Assembly (NCBI RefSeq): GCF_011745365.1 | Contig: NW_024468910.1 | Location: 248,001-312,000 of the forward strand | Length of the DNA stretch: 64,000 bases | Reading direction: 5' to 3' | From: Cryphonectria parasitica EP155 | Taxonomy: Eukaryota; Ascomycota; Sordariomycetes; Diaporthales; Cryphonectriaceae | In this document: positions 1 to 10,082 of the stretch, piece after piece | Numbering within the stretch: position 1 is the first letter of the stretch | Layout: each line of letters begins with the position of its first letter | Position numbers and translations under genes: made by a program | The notes under the pieces: generated by a model | Told to the model about the DNA's origin: nothing | Database searches by the model: none | Seen by the model: the letters and a program-made list of their open reading frames with translations, nothing else

Positions 1-2740
1 TAATAGATTGATTTAATTGTTCTGTTCCTGATTAATATAGTATTGAAGATACTATTTAATAATCTGATTCATTTTTTCTATCTATTCATTTGTTTGCAGA
101 TGAAATGCTATAAATATTCTATGATATATTCTGAGCTGTTTTATAAGCAAAGTTTAAAACTTTAAGTTAAACTTTTTATCTCTATCAGAGATTACTTCTT
201 CTAGTATGCTGTAATTAGCAATAATTGTTCTGAGGAATATGTATGCAAGTTCCTCTACTGTACTGCTTTCCTTATAGGAAAGAAAGTAAGCATACTTGCT
301 CAGTCTGCAAACTACTACTAGAATGCTATTATATTGCATCTTAGTTAAGAGTTCTTGTAAGAAAGGTAGCTTGATAATAAAGTCTAGACTGATGGATTGC
401 TAAATAGTTATAAATACTAATAAGGAATGCAGTAGTCCGTAAGGCTTATATCTTTCTACCTTATTCTTCTTGCAGCTATTGCATTATCATAGAATATTCT
501 CAATTCTTTTCCTAAGATCTGATAGATTCCAGTATCTCTTAATGCATTCATGAGTTGCTCTAACTCCCTGGTGCTTGTATGCTAGTGCACTGTATATATT
601 CTTAATGTAGTTATCTTGTTCGTCTGAGATCATTGATTCTGAATCCTTCTCCAAGAATCCAATTCTGAAAGCAACATTCAGTTCTCTATATATATTAACA
701 AGATTTCCTGATTCATCTTGAGCAAAGATATTCTATATATTCAAGAAATCTGCATCTTGATGATCTGATCTTCTGCTGAGAGTATCTGCTCGTTCGTTTT
801 CCGAGCTTTTGCAATGCACAATCTTGAAGTCGAACTATAAGAAGAATTCTGCTCATCTAACTTATTATTTGTTCAAAACCTTGATTGTTATAAACATAGT
901 TAGATTCTTGTAATCCAAGTGAACTATGATCGGATATTGTACGCTAATGAGATAGTGTTGCTACTTCTCGAAAGCTTTCACTATTATTATAAGTTCCTGA
1001 TCAGAGATTCTATAGTTGATTTCTGAGCTATTCAACTTCTTTGAGAAGTTGCTTACAATCCTTAGATGTTCTTGATCGTTTCGCTAGCTAAGTTATTCTC
1101 CTAGTGCATATTCCGATGCATTGGTCTCAATTTCAAAGGGTTTGTAGGAATCTGCTTCATACAGAACTGGTTCTGAGATAATATGCCTGATGATCTCATC
1201 AAAAGCTTCTCATGTCTTGGGGATTCATTCGAAAGATTGTTCTTTTTTGATAAGATTTGTAAGAGAATGTATGATTCAGCTATAATTCTTAATGAACTGT
1301 CTGTAGAAGTTGATGTATCTGAGAAAGGATCTAATATTCCTAATGTTCCTGAGGATTAGCTAATTCCTAATAGCTTCTATCTTATCTTTCTGTAGCTTGA
1401 TGCATCCTGGCTTGATTGTGAATCCAAGATAGTTGACTTTTTGTATATGAAAATGATTCTTTGCGGATTCTATAAGAAGTTTTGCGTTCTGAAGCATTTG
1501 CAATACTATTTCCATGTATTTCTTGTATTCTTCTAGTATTTGAGAGTAAATAAGAATGTTATTGAGATAGGCAATGATGAACTGATTCAGATGCTTGCAT
1601 AGAATATAATTAATTATTTCCTGAAATAAAGCTGAAGCATTCATTAGATTAAAAAGCATAACCAAATATTTGTAGTATCCGTAGCATATTCTGAAAGCAG
1701 TTTTCTATTCTTCTCCTTTCTTTATTCTGATCAGATTATAAGCTCCTTTCAGATTCAGAACTGTGAATCATTGTGCTTCTTGCAACCTATCTTATAGTTC
1801 CTTAATGAGTAGCAATGAGTATTAGTTCTTAATTGTAATATTATTGAGTTGCTTATAATCAATATATAGCCTAAGCTTGCTGTTTTTCTTAAATATAAAC
1901 AGGATGGGGTATTCTGCTGGTGATTGCAATGATTGTATGTATTCTTTCTTAAGGTTCTTGTTGAGATATTCTCTTAGTATTTCCAGCTGTGCCTTGTCTA
2001 GTTTGTAGATAGAGAAGAATTTGGGCTGTTTCCCTTCTTGTAGCGAGATCTTGTGGTTGTATGAGCTGTATTCTAGCAATCCTGTATCCAATTCTTCCTG
2101 GAACAGTTTCTTAAACTTGTGATATTCTTATAGTATGTTTGCAAGTATTAGTTCTGATCTCTGTGCTGTTTCTGCTATCTGGAGGAACAGTAGGTATTGC
2201 TGAGCGTGCTTCTTTTCGTTCATTGTTTTTAGTAATGTTTTTGAGAGCTTTGAGCGTTCGCTCCAGGCTGGACCGAGCGCTCGAGAGCCTGGTTTTGAGG
2301 TTTTTCCCGTGTGGGTTCACAATCCACATTCTGAAGCTTTTCCTTGTTGCTCCGGAGCTGACCAACTTGCTGAGAGTCTTGCTTCCGTTGTTTTGCTAAC
2401 CTGTTGGCGCCCTGGCACTGTTTGGATTCGCTGATCACTAGGTCCTTCTCCTTGAACTGCCAGCCCTGCTGACTTGGAGGTATGTGAGAAGTTGTATGAA
2501 GCTTCTTTTTCTGAATGTTCTTCAATCACTAGCTTCGATCCTGCGCTGTTGATTGTGACTATCTCCCTGAGTACAGCTTGTTCCCATGAGATCTGGCCAG
2601 TAGTTCAATTGATTCGAGAATTGTGCTTCTTGAGCTATGGAAGCCTCATAATTAGTTTATGCTGTGCTATATCCGTGATATCGAAGGAAGCTCTGATTAC
2701 ATATTCTTGAATCAAGATAGATAGATAATCAGTTTCCTTA
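1..2740 (-). pseudogene. Decayed pol: protease-RT-RNase H-integrase (E1)
   Basis: Minus-strand pieces in pol order are: an N-terminal RT segment (about 1822-2091, containing LRLYIDYKQLNNITIKN), the RT palm (1360-1665, AYLNNILIYS then YLGFTIKPGCIKLQK), an RNase H region (about 950-1300) and the integrase core start (154-339, MQYNSILVVVCRLSKYAYFL). Each piece ends at a stop that copy A1 or A2 often lacks. A GC-richer island at about 2230-2480 upstream of RT probably covers the gag-pol linker or protease. The 3' third of integrase and the chromodomain lie off the left edge. It cannot make a full polyprotein. Confidence 0.88.
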
Positions 2741-3860
2741 TTGATTACTCCTTGGTTGTATGCAACAGATTATTCTTTTACAGTACTGAGAGTATATGAG
2801 CATCTCTTTCATTTCCATTATAGTTATGCCTGATTGATGATATATAGGGATATGAAGTTTCCCTGAGCATCACTGTTCAATAGTGCGCTGTACTTGTGTT
2901 CTTGAATGTGTATATTGAACTTGATGTAAGCATAATCTGTCCTAAAAGCTTCATATAGGAACTGTTCCGATCTGATCATCTGCAATCCCTTTACAAGCAA
3001 TCCTGTTCTTTTGAATTTATTAAGAACTATCTATTCTTCTGAGCCTGCTTTGCTGCTTCTTAAGCAAGCTTCTTAGCTTGCTTTTGCTTGTATTATCATT
3101 ATTCCTAATCTTTCTTCTGTTGATACCAGTTACAAACCTTGTTATTAATGTGAATCGTGCAGAATATCATTTTGCACTGCCACCATTTTATTTCCTTATT
3201 TATGCATTATATGGAGCAGTTATCTAGTAGTCCAATGTATGCATTATAATGCTGCCTGTTGAGAACCTTCCTGAAGCGGAGTTCCTGTTCTTCAACAGCC
3301 TGAAGGATTTATCCTGGTTCTCTAACGGAGAACTATTCGTATTGCATCTTGTCTGAGAAATGTATTCTGCAGTTATAATAGATGCAGGAGATCTAAGCTA
3401 GTTTATGATGTAGATTGTGAAGTAAGCTGATTCAGGGATTCTTATTTTCTTATGTCTTGATATTTTGCAAGGGGATGCAGATAAAGAGCTCTTCCAGCTC
3501 TATTCTGTAAACGAGATATTCGATTCATATTATTTCCTTGTTCTACCCAATGCTAAAGAAGAACTTTTCTGTAAGCTTCTTGAGTTCATTGTTTACAGAA
3601 AGCTTCAGTGAATTATTAGATTAGTTGTTCTGGCTTAATCTTTCTATTGCTTAAGAAGCATTTTCTATATTGCTTAGATATTTGTATCAGTAGCTAAGAG
3701 GATACTATCCCTTATTCATATCTCTGATCATAATGCTTAGTATAAGCGATGAAGAATATTGAAAGATCTTGTTGCTAAGCTCTTCTTCTAATGCCTGAAT
3801 GCTCTATTCCACGATGTTAGAGTAGTCCAAGTTGCTATTCGTAGGAGTGCTGGGCGTATA
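2741..3860 (-). other. Stop-riddled internal region of E1 between gag and pol
   Basis: AT-rich sequence with no open frame over about 60 codons on the coding strand. It aligns by eye with 11.2-12.6 kb of A1 and 17.9-19.0 kb of A2, so it is an authentic part of the element (gag-pol linker or protease), not a later insertion. Short Lys/Gln-rich segments are visible. I cannot assign a domain. Confidence 0.6.
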
Positions 3861-5110
3861 CTCTCGTTCTGCTATCGCTATTTGTCTGCAGCATCTAGAT
3901 TTCTAAGAGAACCATTCTGAACCTTCCTTATTCAAGAGATATATTAAACAGTTATTATTATAGCAGAATATTCAGCTAAAACTTTCGTAATTAACAGAGT
4001 TTAATACTTACTTCGAGGAAGTATTTTTGCTTAGTTGATTGGGTTCCTATCATTAAGCAACATTTATCTAGCATTCTTTCTGAACTGATTGCTATTTGTT
4101 CTTCCGGAGTTAATAGCAGTTGTGCGCAATATATTCTTATTTGTTGCAGTTATAGCAAGTAATGCTGTTTCTTTTGCTATACTGCCTGTTAGTAGCATTG
4201 AGTTTCATAGAACTAGCATACATAGTGCTGCTCTGAGCTGTGCTGCTCTGTTATCCGCTGTTCTTGTATTGGAATTTCTTGCTTGTATTAGCTGAAAACC
4301 TCTAAGTCTGGCTTCCTCCCTTCTTAGACTTCTTCACTCGTTATTCATATAGATGATTATCAATGCAAATAGCTTGATTAGAGAACATTGCAAAGTTCTC
4401 TAGCCAATCCTGCTTAAAGATCTCATTCTTAATATCATCTTTGAATCCCTTATAATAGTATTCCATGAGATTCTTATCTTTCTACAAGAGTTTTGCTAAG
4501 AGTTGCTTGAATCTAACTGTATAAGCAGAAGCTAACTTGGTCTGTCTGAGGTTCATAAGCTGCTAAGCTGTAGTGCATTCTTCGTTAGGATTACCAAAGA
4601 TCTCCTTGAGAGCCTTCTCGAAGCTTTCAAAAGAATTAAACATGTTCTTAATATCCTGGGTATGTGCGTTGGGATTGTTCTGATGCTTCAAGTGGTTATG
4701 CAGAGAAAGCTTGTATCAAATGAGAGCATCTTTTTCGAGATGAGTTTCTGCAAGAATGATCTTTTCAGACTCCTTGGTGAACTGGTTCTTGTGGTGCAGA
4801 AAATACGCTCTGCAGTGGATAAGGAATTCATGCAGCGTTTTCTGGTTGCTATCATATATAGCGAGCTTATTCATCTTGTATACCTTTCCAGCATCATTGA
4901 TAGCTGTAGAGATAGACTGCGCCTGTTGAGCTTATTGAGCTAGCTGAGCCTGTTAGTTAGCGATAGTAGCGCTTTGGGCCTGCTGTTGTTCGCGCAGATC
5001 CTGGATATGCTGAGTAAGCTGGTATATCTGGTTAACTAGTTCTTCCTGAGTAGAAGCGTATGAGAACGAAGGGATTCCTGGAGGAGCTATCGTATTCCGT
5101 ATTGCTCAAA
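3861..5110 (-). pseudogene. Decayed gag (E1)
   Basis: Minus-strand gag remnant next to the 5' LTR. Near its start (about 4880-5040) it keeps a Gln/Ala-rich run of repeated AQLAQQ-type units, then a capsid-like part (about 4380-4860), and near 4120-4190 a remnant of a CCHC zinc knuckle (CYNCNKxG pattern in the better A1 copy). Many in-frame stops, no intact ORF. Identity rests on collinearity with A1 gag (10083-11090). Confidence 0.8.
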
Positions 5111-5149
5111 GGATAATACTGAACCATTCTTAAACAAGAGTTATCAAAA

Positions 5150-5602
5150 TGTAATAAGCACTGCAGCAATCCAAAGATTCCTAAGTACACGAAGAGGTTT
5201 ATGCTAACAAAAGCGGTGCCAAAGTATCAAGTCCTTGAATACGGAACTGTACAAGTCCTAATAAGCGATGCAAGTATTCACTGCCTTTGAGGCTACTCAG
5301 TATAGAAGACTGAATACTTAGATTAACAACTGAAGAGCTATATACTGAATCTATCTAATGGTAATGAACGTGTCCTTATATATCCAGCTCTTCATCGTGG
5401 ATATGTTGGATAGCAACATATCCAAGTTATCCTGCTAGCTCTGGATAGCACATATCCGAAGCTATCCTTCCTGATTGGCTGTATCCATAATCCTAACCCT
5501 GGGTTATGTAATCAATGCTTTGTCAGGACGTTGAGTTCTTAACACCTAGTCCCTGTTACGCGTAACCTGTTCTGTGACCTGCATGTTGGATGGGTCATAA
5601 CA
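5150..5602 (-). repeat. 5' LTR of Gypsy E1 (453 bp)
   Basis: On the plus strand it starts TGTAATAAGC and ends GGGTCATAACA, giving canonical TG...CA ends. It matches the LTRs at 13335-13787 and 20294-20746 almost base for base, apart from transitions. In element orientation it holds a TATA-like GGATATATAAG, a CCCTAACCC-type telomere-like motif and a U3 palindrome with arms GGATATGTTG/CAACATATCC. The five bases to its right are CTCTG; the matching duplication would lie off the left edge. Confidence 0.93.
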
Positions 5603-6040
5603 CTCTGGCTCAATCCACCCATATTCCTTCTCGCAAATATCGAAATACTAGTTAACAGCTTTCGGAGTGAAGGCATCGTATCGAGTAGCTTCCTGGCGAG
5701 TGCCTATTTTAAGGCGAATATCAGGATTTCTCTTCTTGAAGCTATCTATCCATTTCTGGCCGAGGGTATTCGTATCCCCTTTCTGCTTGAGGAGGGCAGC
5801 CACAATGCCACGCACAGCAGAAGCTGATGGGGCATATCCTAATCTTTCTTGCTTGAGGATCCATTTCGATATCTTCTTTTCTTCTACCATCGAAAGGCGT
5901 TGTGAGAGCTGTTGGACCTCTTGAACTAACCCCTTCCCTTTCAGGCGATCTGAGAGCGTTTGAGGCGGAATTCCGTGCTTTTTCGCTGATTTTCGTAAAG
6001 AAAGATGATTATCTATGATGTTGAATAGGGCATTAGCCAT
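5603..6040 (-). pseudogene. Pogo/CENP-B-type transposase N-terminus (broken)
   Basis: Starts at the ATG at 6038-6040. Residues ~1-45 form a psq-type helix-turn-helix (LRKSAKKHGIPPQTLSDRLK) and residues ~50-115 a CENP-B-type second HTH (ISKWILKQERLGYAPSASAV, then KWIDSFKKRNPDI). This is the DNA-binding half that recognises the transposon ends. A TAG replaces a codon after residue 130 (probably W, G-to-A); the frame resumes with YFDICEKEYGW, then is cut by the Gypsy LTR. The catalytic DDE half is missing, so this copy is inactive. Confidence 0.85.
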
Positions 6041-6364
6041 ATTCTCTTCGTTCCAGGCGTGAGAAGGTATCGTGGCGTTGTTGATGTAGTTGGTGTTGAA
6101 GGAAAAAGATTACAGAAATCAAGACAGGAAGGAACAGATATTAGCTGCTGGCATCACCAGAATTGCGTTATAAGGCGTCAAGGCATATAAATGAATATAC
6201 TAATCGATTCAGCATTCAAAGGGCTATTTATCTACTAAAAGAACCTCTGAATAGCTTCAATATTGAAGGCAAAACGTGTAAGTGAAGATGTTGATATTTG
6301 TATGGAGCCGTCGGAAATTGGCTGTCCGGCGGGTAGGGGTGTCCGGCGGGTAGGGGTCCCACAG
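5603..6364 (-). mobile_element. Pogo-type DNA transposon, 5' part, truncated by Gypsy E1
   Basis: Holds the first ~145 codons of a pogo transposase on the minus strand and a GC-richer upstream leader with the 17-base unit TGTCCGGCGGGTAGGGG twice near 6318-6355. The right terminus is probably in that GC-rich repeat, shortly before a TA at about 6367, by analogy with the TA target of this superfamily. The left half was displaced beyond the window by insertion of E1 at 5602. Confidence 0.7.
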
Positions 6365-6985
6365 TAGTAAGCAGACCTTGAATAGTATGCTTGCATGGCA
6401 AGCCCATCTGCCTATTGAACTGGCCAGTGCAGATAGTTAATCTTCCTGATAGTTCTCGCCTGGCCTGAAGATATTGCTGATGGATCTGTCTTAATGGCCA
6501 GATGGGTCGTATGCATGGCTTTTCTTCTTGCGCACGAAGCTGCCAGCTGAGAAAGAATGTCTAGCTGAGCAGCAGAGATCTCGAAGCGCATTCTCTGCAG
6601 CATCGTGATCTGTGAAGAGAGTGTTGCAAATAGAAAGATCGGTGCAATGTGAGGGTGGCAGGACGCTGTCTGGCGAGGTTTCCGATATTGACGCGTTTGA
6701 GCGTGCAGACATCGTTTTGAACCCCCAAAAAAAAAAGGCTGAGAGGTTCTTCTCGATGAAGAGGATATATGAGGTGATTCTCGTGATGCTAGGGATAGAA
6801 ATGAAGGCTGTGGGGATAGATTCAGTTGATGATGTGCGTGTTTGTTAGACGGGAGTGTCGCGATAGTTACTATCTACGGTGGAGGGCGCCTGAGAGAGCC
6901 AGAAGTGTGTGCTGGAGGAGGCGCTAAGCCAAACACGGTTAGAGGGACTATCTTTTTACCAGACGGAGACTATCGATTTAGCGGT
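6365..6985. other. Unassigned sequence left of the minisatellite
   Basis: Short overlapping open frames on both strands (up to ~78 codons) with no motif I recognise. A 10-base A run lies at 6729. Toward the right end the sequence begins to resemble degenerate units of the following repeat array. It may be the 5' part of the gene or locus that the array belonged to. Confidence 0.4.
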
Positions 6986-7377
6986 TCCGATCAGATAGTT
7001 TGGAGCATCTTTGTTAGTCGAGTAGTTTCTATTATTTTTCTCAAATACTGGATGGTTTCCAATTTCCTTGTCAGTCGGGCGGTTACGATGATCCTTGTCG
7101 ATCGGATAGTTTCCCTTATCCCTGCTAAGGACCGGGTGGTTTTCACTATCCTTGTCAATCGGGTGGTTTCAATTATCCCTGTCAAAGATCGGGTGGTTTT
7201 CACTATCCTTGTCAATCGGGTGGTTTCGATTATCCCTGTCAAAGATCGGGTAATTTTCACTATCCTTGTCAATCGGGTGGTTTCGATTATCCCTGTCAAA
7301 GACCGGGTAGTTCTAATTATCCTTGTCAATCGGGTAGTTCTCGTCAGCAGGTGGTTTCGATTATCCCTGCTCTAGAC
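6986..7377 (+). repeat. Minisatellite, left part (57-bp compound unit)
   Basis: Tandem units made of a 27-bp and a 30-bp half, both starting GGGTGGTTT and ending in TGTCAA-type sequence. The compound unit is 57 bp (19 codons), so it keeps frames open on both strands. One plus frame reads as repeated SGGF(D/H)YPCQ(R). Units decay toward the left. The array is the target into which the pogo-type transposon at 7380-25421 inserted, and it continues at 25424. Confidence 0.9.
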
Positions 7378-7379
7378 TA

Positions 7380-7467
7380 CTCGTGGGCACTAGCCCTCCT
7401 GGCCCACTACCTCCGTTCCTCCGGTAGTGGGTGCCAAAAATCGTGCGCGGCCAAAAATAGTGCGCAT
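7380..7467 (+). repeat. Left TIR of the pogo-type transposon
   Basis: 88-bp terminal inverted repeat matching the reverse complement of 25335-25421 with a few differences. It contains its own hairpin: CCCACTACC and GGTAGTGGG flank a short CTCCGTTCCTCC loop. A third copy of this end is at 37485. Confidence 0.93.
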
Positions 7468-9546
7468 TTTCAAGGAACTTTTTTAGTATGGCGCTGCTAC
7501 CCAAATTGAGTGCTTAAGCCAATGTTTGCTCATTAATTTATTCTGTGGCCTTTCATACACGAATGCAGAGAGGTCTGAATGCCTCAGTCGAATGAACTTT
7601 TCGAACCTTTTCATTCAGCTAGACCTTTTAAGTACCAATACACTCATTTCTATAGGCAATATACATCCAAGGGCTAGTAGATGCGAAACTCGGCGAAAGG
7701 CTCTGAGACGAGATGCTCTGAATGCCTTTGATGTTCTTTTTACAAACATGAGAAAGATCTCCGGCCTGATTGATTATCCTCTCCGGCCTGAATAATCCCT
7801 ATTGAAAAGCACTGCTGGGGACAGGTGGTGAGGAGGATATATTCTCATCGCTATACTAGTTCTCAGCATCATGCAATGCTGTTTTGAGATTAGTAATAGC
7901 ATGCAATAAGGCTATATTAACATCTCGAAGAGGGCGTTCAAGGCTTAGCTCTAGACCAGATATCTTAATACTGCTTGAAATAGAAATAAAGCTCTCAGCA
8001 CTATTATCGCTATCATCGCTGTTATTGCTGTTATCGCTATTATTGCTAGCATTGCTAGCATTAGCATCAATGAACTGCTATATATCCTGGGGGATCAGTT
8101 GCTCTAAAGGCGTTCATTGCTCTTCTTGGATTGCTAGCTAGTTCTCAGGATAATAGATTGCTAGCTAGTCTCTGAAAAGAATCGGTTGCTCTTAGTATTG
8201 CTGCCCAGCTGCCTTCCATGCAGTATGCTGCTCTTTTCGTATTGTCTTCTTTCTCTGTGCTTTGTCTTTCCTCATCTTAGCCTCTTCACGCTTGCTAATG
8301 CACTTTATCCGCTGTATCTCAGCTTGATAATCTTTTTCTTCTTCGAGGAAGCTCCGCTATCGTATATTGTGAACTGCAATGCTGTCTATTATCTGGCTCT
8401 CTAGCTGAATCTGTTTCTTCGTCTTTTTATCTCAGTAATACCTTAGCCTTATATTACAATCTCGTTCATCTTCTGCTAGTTTGTTCTTGAGTATAACTGA
8501 TTTAGCAGCTATTGTATTCAATGTATTCAAGCCTTTGCAAGTGCCTGAAGATAGCAGCTTGGAGTAGTAGTTCAGAAGCCTAGCAGCTGTATGTAGGCTT
8601 TGAGCATTGGTTTCTTTCGAGAGGGAGGGGAGAAGATGAGAATGTTTGATACGTTTCGTTTTCTTCTGTTTGTTGAACAGGTTGAAGAGAATGAGGTTAC
8701 AATCGATTAGCTAAAAGCTTATTCTTGTAAAGCTGCTGAGAATATGCCTCATTATAAATGTATAGTTGATTATAAGCTGAGCAAACAAAATTAGTAGTTG
8801 AACTAGAATAAGAGAAGAAATATTGTAGAAGGCACTCCATGGTGTACTACAAATGGTAAAAGGGAAGACGGTTCTTCAATTAATCTATCTCAAGGCACGC
8901 TTGCCAATTGCCTTCTATATAGAAGGCAATTAGCACTAGTCCCAACTAGGCTAGCGTACCTGGCGACTCACTGCCTTTCCATTGAATGGCCCAGGCCAGT
9001 GAGTCAGGGTGGCCAGTCAGGCCTCATTCACCTGAGGCCCCTATGGCCACTGCCACAAATATACTTGTAAGGCATTATTAACAAAATTGTTTCTTGTAAA
9101 GCTAAGATTGCTCTCATGAATCTTCTTCATAAGAATTTGATGATATTTAGCTTTCAGCTACTGAAAAACACCTACATCCATTAGCTGCAAAAGATATGTA
9201 GAATAAGGAGGCAGGAAGATCATGATGATATTGAAACGAAAGCAATAATCCAAGATATCAATGCTATAATGCCCTGAAAAGCTGTTGATAATTAAGCTGC
9301 AATAAATCCTCTAGTATTGAGCACGTTAACCAGAGGCTATTGCTTCAGAATCTGCTTCCTAGCGCTAGTTAAACTTTACTATGCTATTAATACCAAACTA
9401 TTCTTTCAGAGTATATCCCAGCTTTTTCAGATCTGCATGATGAGCAAATAAATGTTGATTGAAATGCTGTATCCAGTTCAGTATAATCTGAGCATTCGAA
9501 AAGCCTATATCGAACTGATTGAAGCGGATGTGCTTATTAAGCTTGC
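7468..9546 (-). pseudogene. Pogo transposase, catalytic and C-terminal part (RIP-decayed)
   Basis: Reading leftward from the A1 insertion: a segment like SNAQIILNWIQHFNQHL, then at about 9140-9290 LIINSFSGHYSIDILDYC followed by IIMIFLPPYSTYLLQLMDVG. The last two match the DDE endonuclease core, normally LIxDGFxxH...PPHSSxxLQPLD; the catalytic Asp reads Asn here (G-to-A). A Lys/Glu-rich stretch at 8200-8340 and an acidic Ser/Asn tail at 7980-8060 resemble the usual charged C-terminus. Many stops. A GC-rich patch at 8930-9060 interrupts it. Confidence 0.8.
8906..8931. repeat. 26-bp perfect palindrome
   Basis: Half-site AATTGCCTTCTAT followed directly by its reverse complement. It sits at the edge of a GC-rich 150-bp patch (to ~9060) that also holds an ACTCACTG...CCAGTGAGT hairpin. 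The patch interrupts the decayed transposase and may be a small inserted element. No clear direct repeat was found. Confidence 0.7.
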
Positions 9547-9998
9547 TGTTATAACCCATCCAACATGCAGGTCACAGAACAGGTTACGAGTAACAGGGAC
9601 CAGGTGTCAAGGACTCAACGTTCTGACAAAGCATTGATTACATAACCCAGGATTAGGGTTGTAAAGGAGGGAGGATCGTTGGGCTCGCTAGCGATCCCAA
9701 CGAGCTTCACACCTTGGATCGCTAGACTCGCTAGCGATCCCGACGAGCCATACTGAAGAGCTGGATATATAAGAACACAGCTATTACCATTAGACGGATT
9801 CAGTACATAGCTCTTCAGTTATTAATCTAAGTATTCAGTTTTCTATACTGAGTAGCTTCAAAAGCAGTGAATACTTGCATCGCTTATTGAGACTTGTACG
9901 ATTCCATATTCAAGAACTTGATACTTTGATACTGCTCTTATTAGCATAAACCCCTTCGTGTACTTAGGAATCTTCGGATTGCTGCAGTGCTTATTACA
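9547..9998 (+). repeat. 5' LTR of A1 (452 bp)
   Basis: Starts TGTTATAACCC and ends CTTATTACA. Motifs in order are: a telomere-like GGATTAGGG (GGGTTAGGG in the 3' LTR), a duplicated U3 block containing CGTTGGG...CCCAACG, the inverted pair CTGAAGAGCT...AGCTCTTCAG enclosing the TATA-like GGATATATAAG, and a conserved GTCAATCTAAGTATTCAGT-type stretch. Confidence 0.94.
9670..9840 (+). promoter_or_regulatory. A1 LTR promoter region: U3 palindromes and TATA box
   Basis: Two ~33-bp blocks with internal dyads (GGATCG...CGATCC) precede GGATATATAAG at about 9770. The TATA-like site is enclosed by CTGAAGAGCT and AGCTCTTCAG. The same architecture holds at 24075-24240. Initiation is inferred to lie downstream of the TATA-like site; no transcript evidence is available. 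Confidence 0.6.
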
Positions 9999-10082
9999 TT
10001 TTGATAACTCTTGTTCAAGAACGGTTTAGTGTTACCCTCTTGAGCAATACGGAATACGATAGCTTCTTCAGGAACCTCTTCG

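Larger units (their letters stand above)
1..5602 (-). mobile_element. Ty3/Gypsy LTR retrotransposon copy E1, cut by window edge
   Basis: The element is read on the minus strand. Its 5' LTR lies at 5150-5602, gag comes next, and pol runs leftward past position 1, so the 3' LTR is outside the window. Reverse transcriptase and integrase stretches can be read but are full of TAG/TAA stops. One copy of the RT active site reads YLNN where active enzymes have YxDD, which is the G-to-A direction expected of RIP. It is collinear with copies A1 and A2 further right. It sits inside a pogo transposase gene (5603-6040), so it is younger than that transposon. Confidence 0.93.

Noticed and set aside
6991..7329. 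Open frame of TRIVKTTRSLTGIIETTRL-type repeats on the minus strand
   Set aside because: The 57-bp unit keeps several frames open on both strands; this one gives no sensible fold and is not continued in degenerate units.
6986..7377. Kex2-processed cyclic-peptide precursor (ustiloxin-like)
   Set aside because: Repeats lack dibasic KR/RR sites; only single Arg residues separate units, and no oxidase or DUF3328 gene is near.
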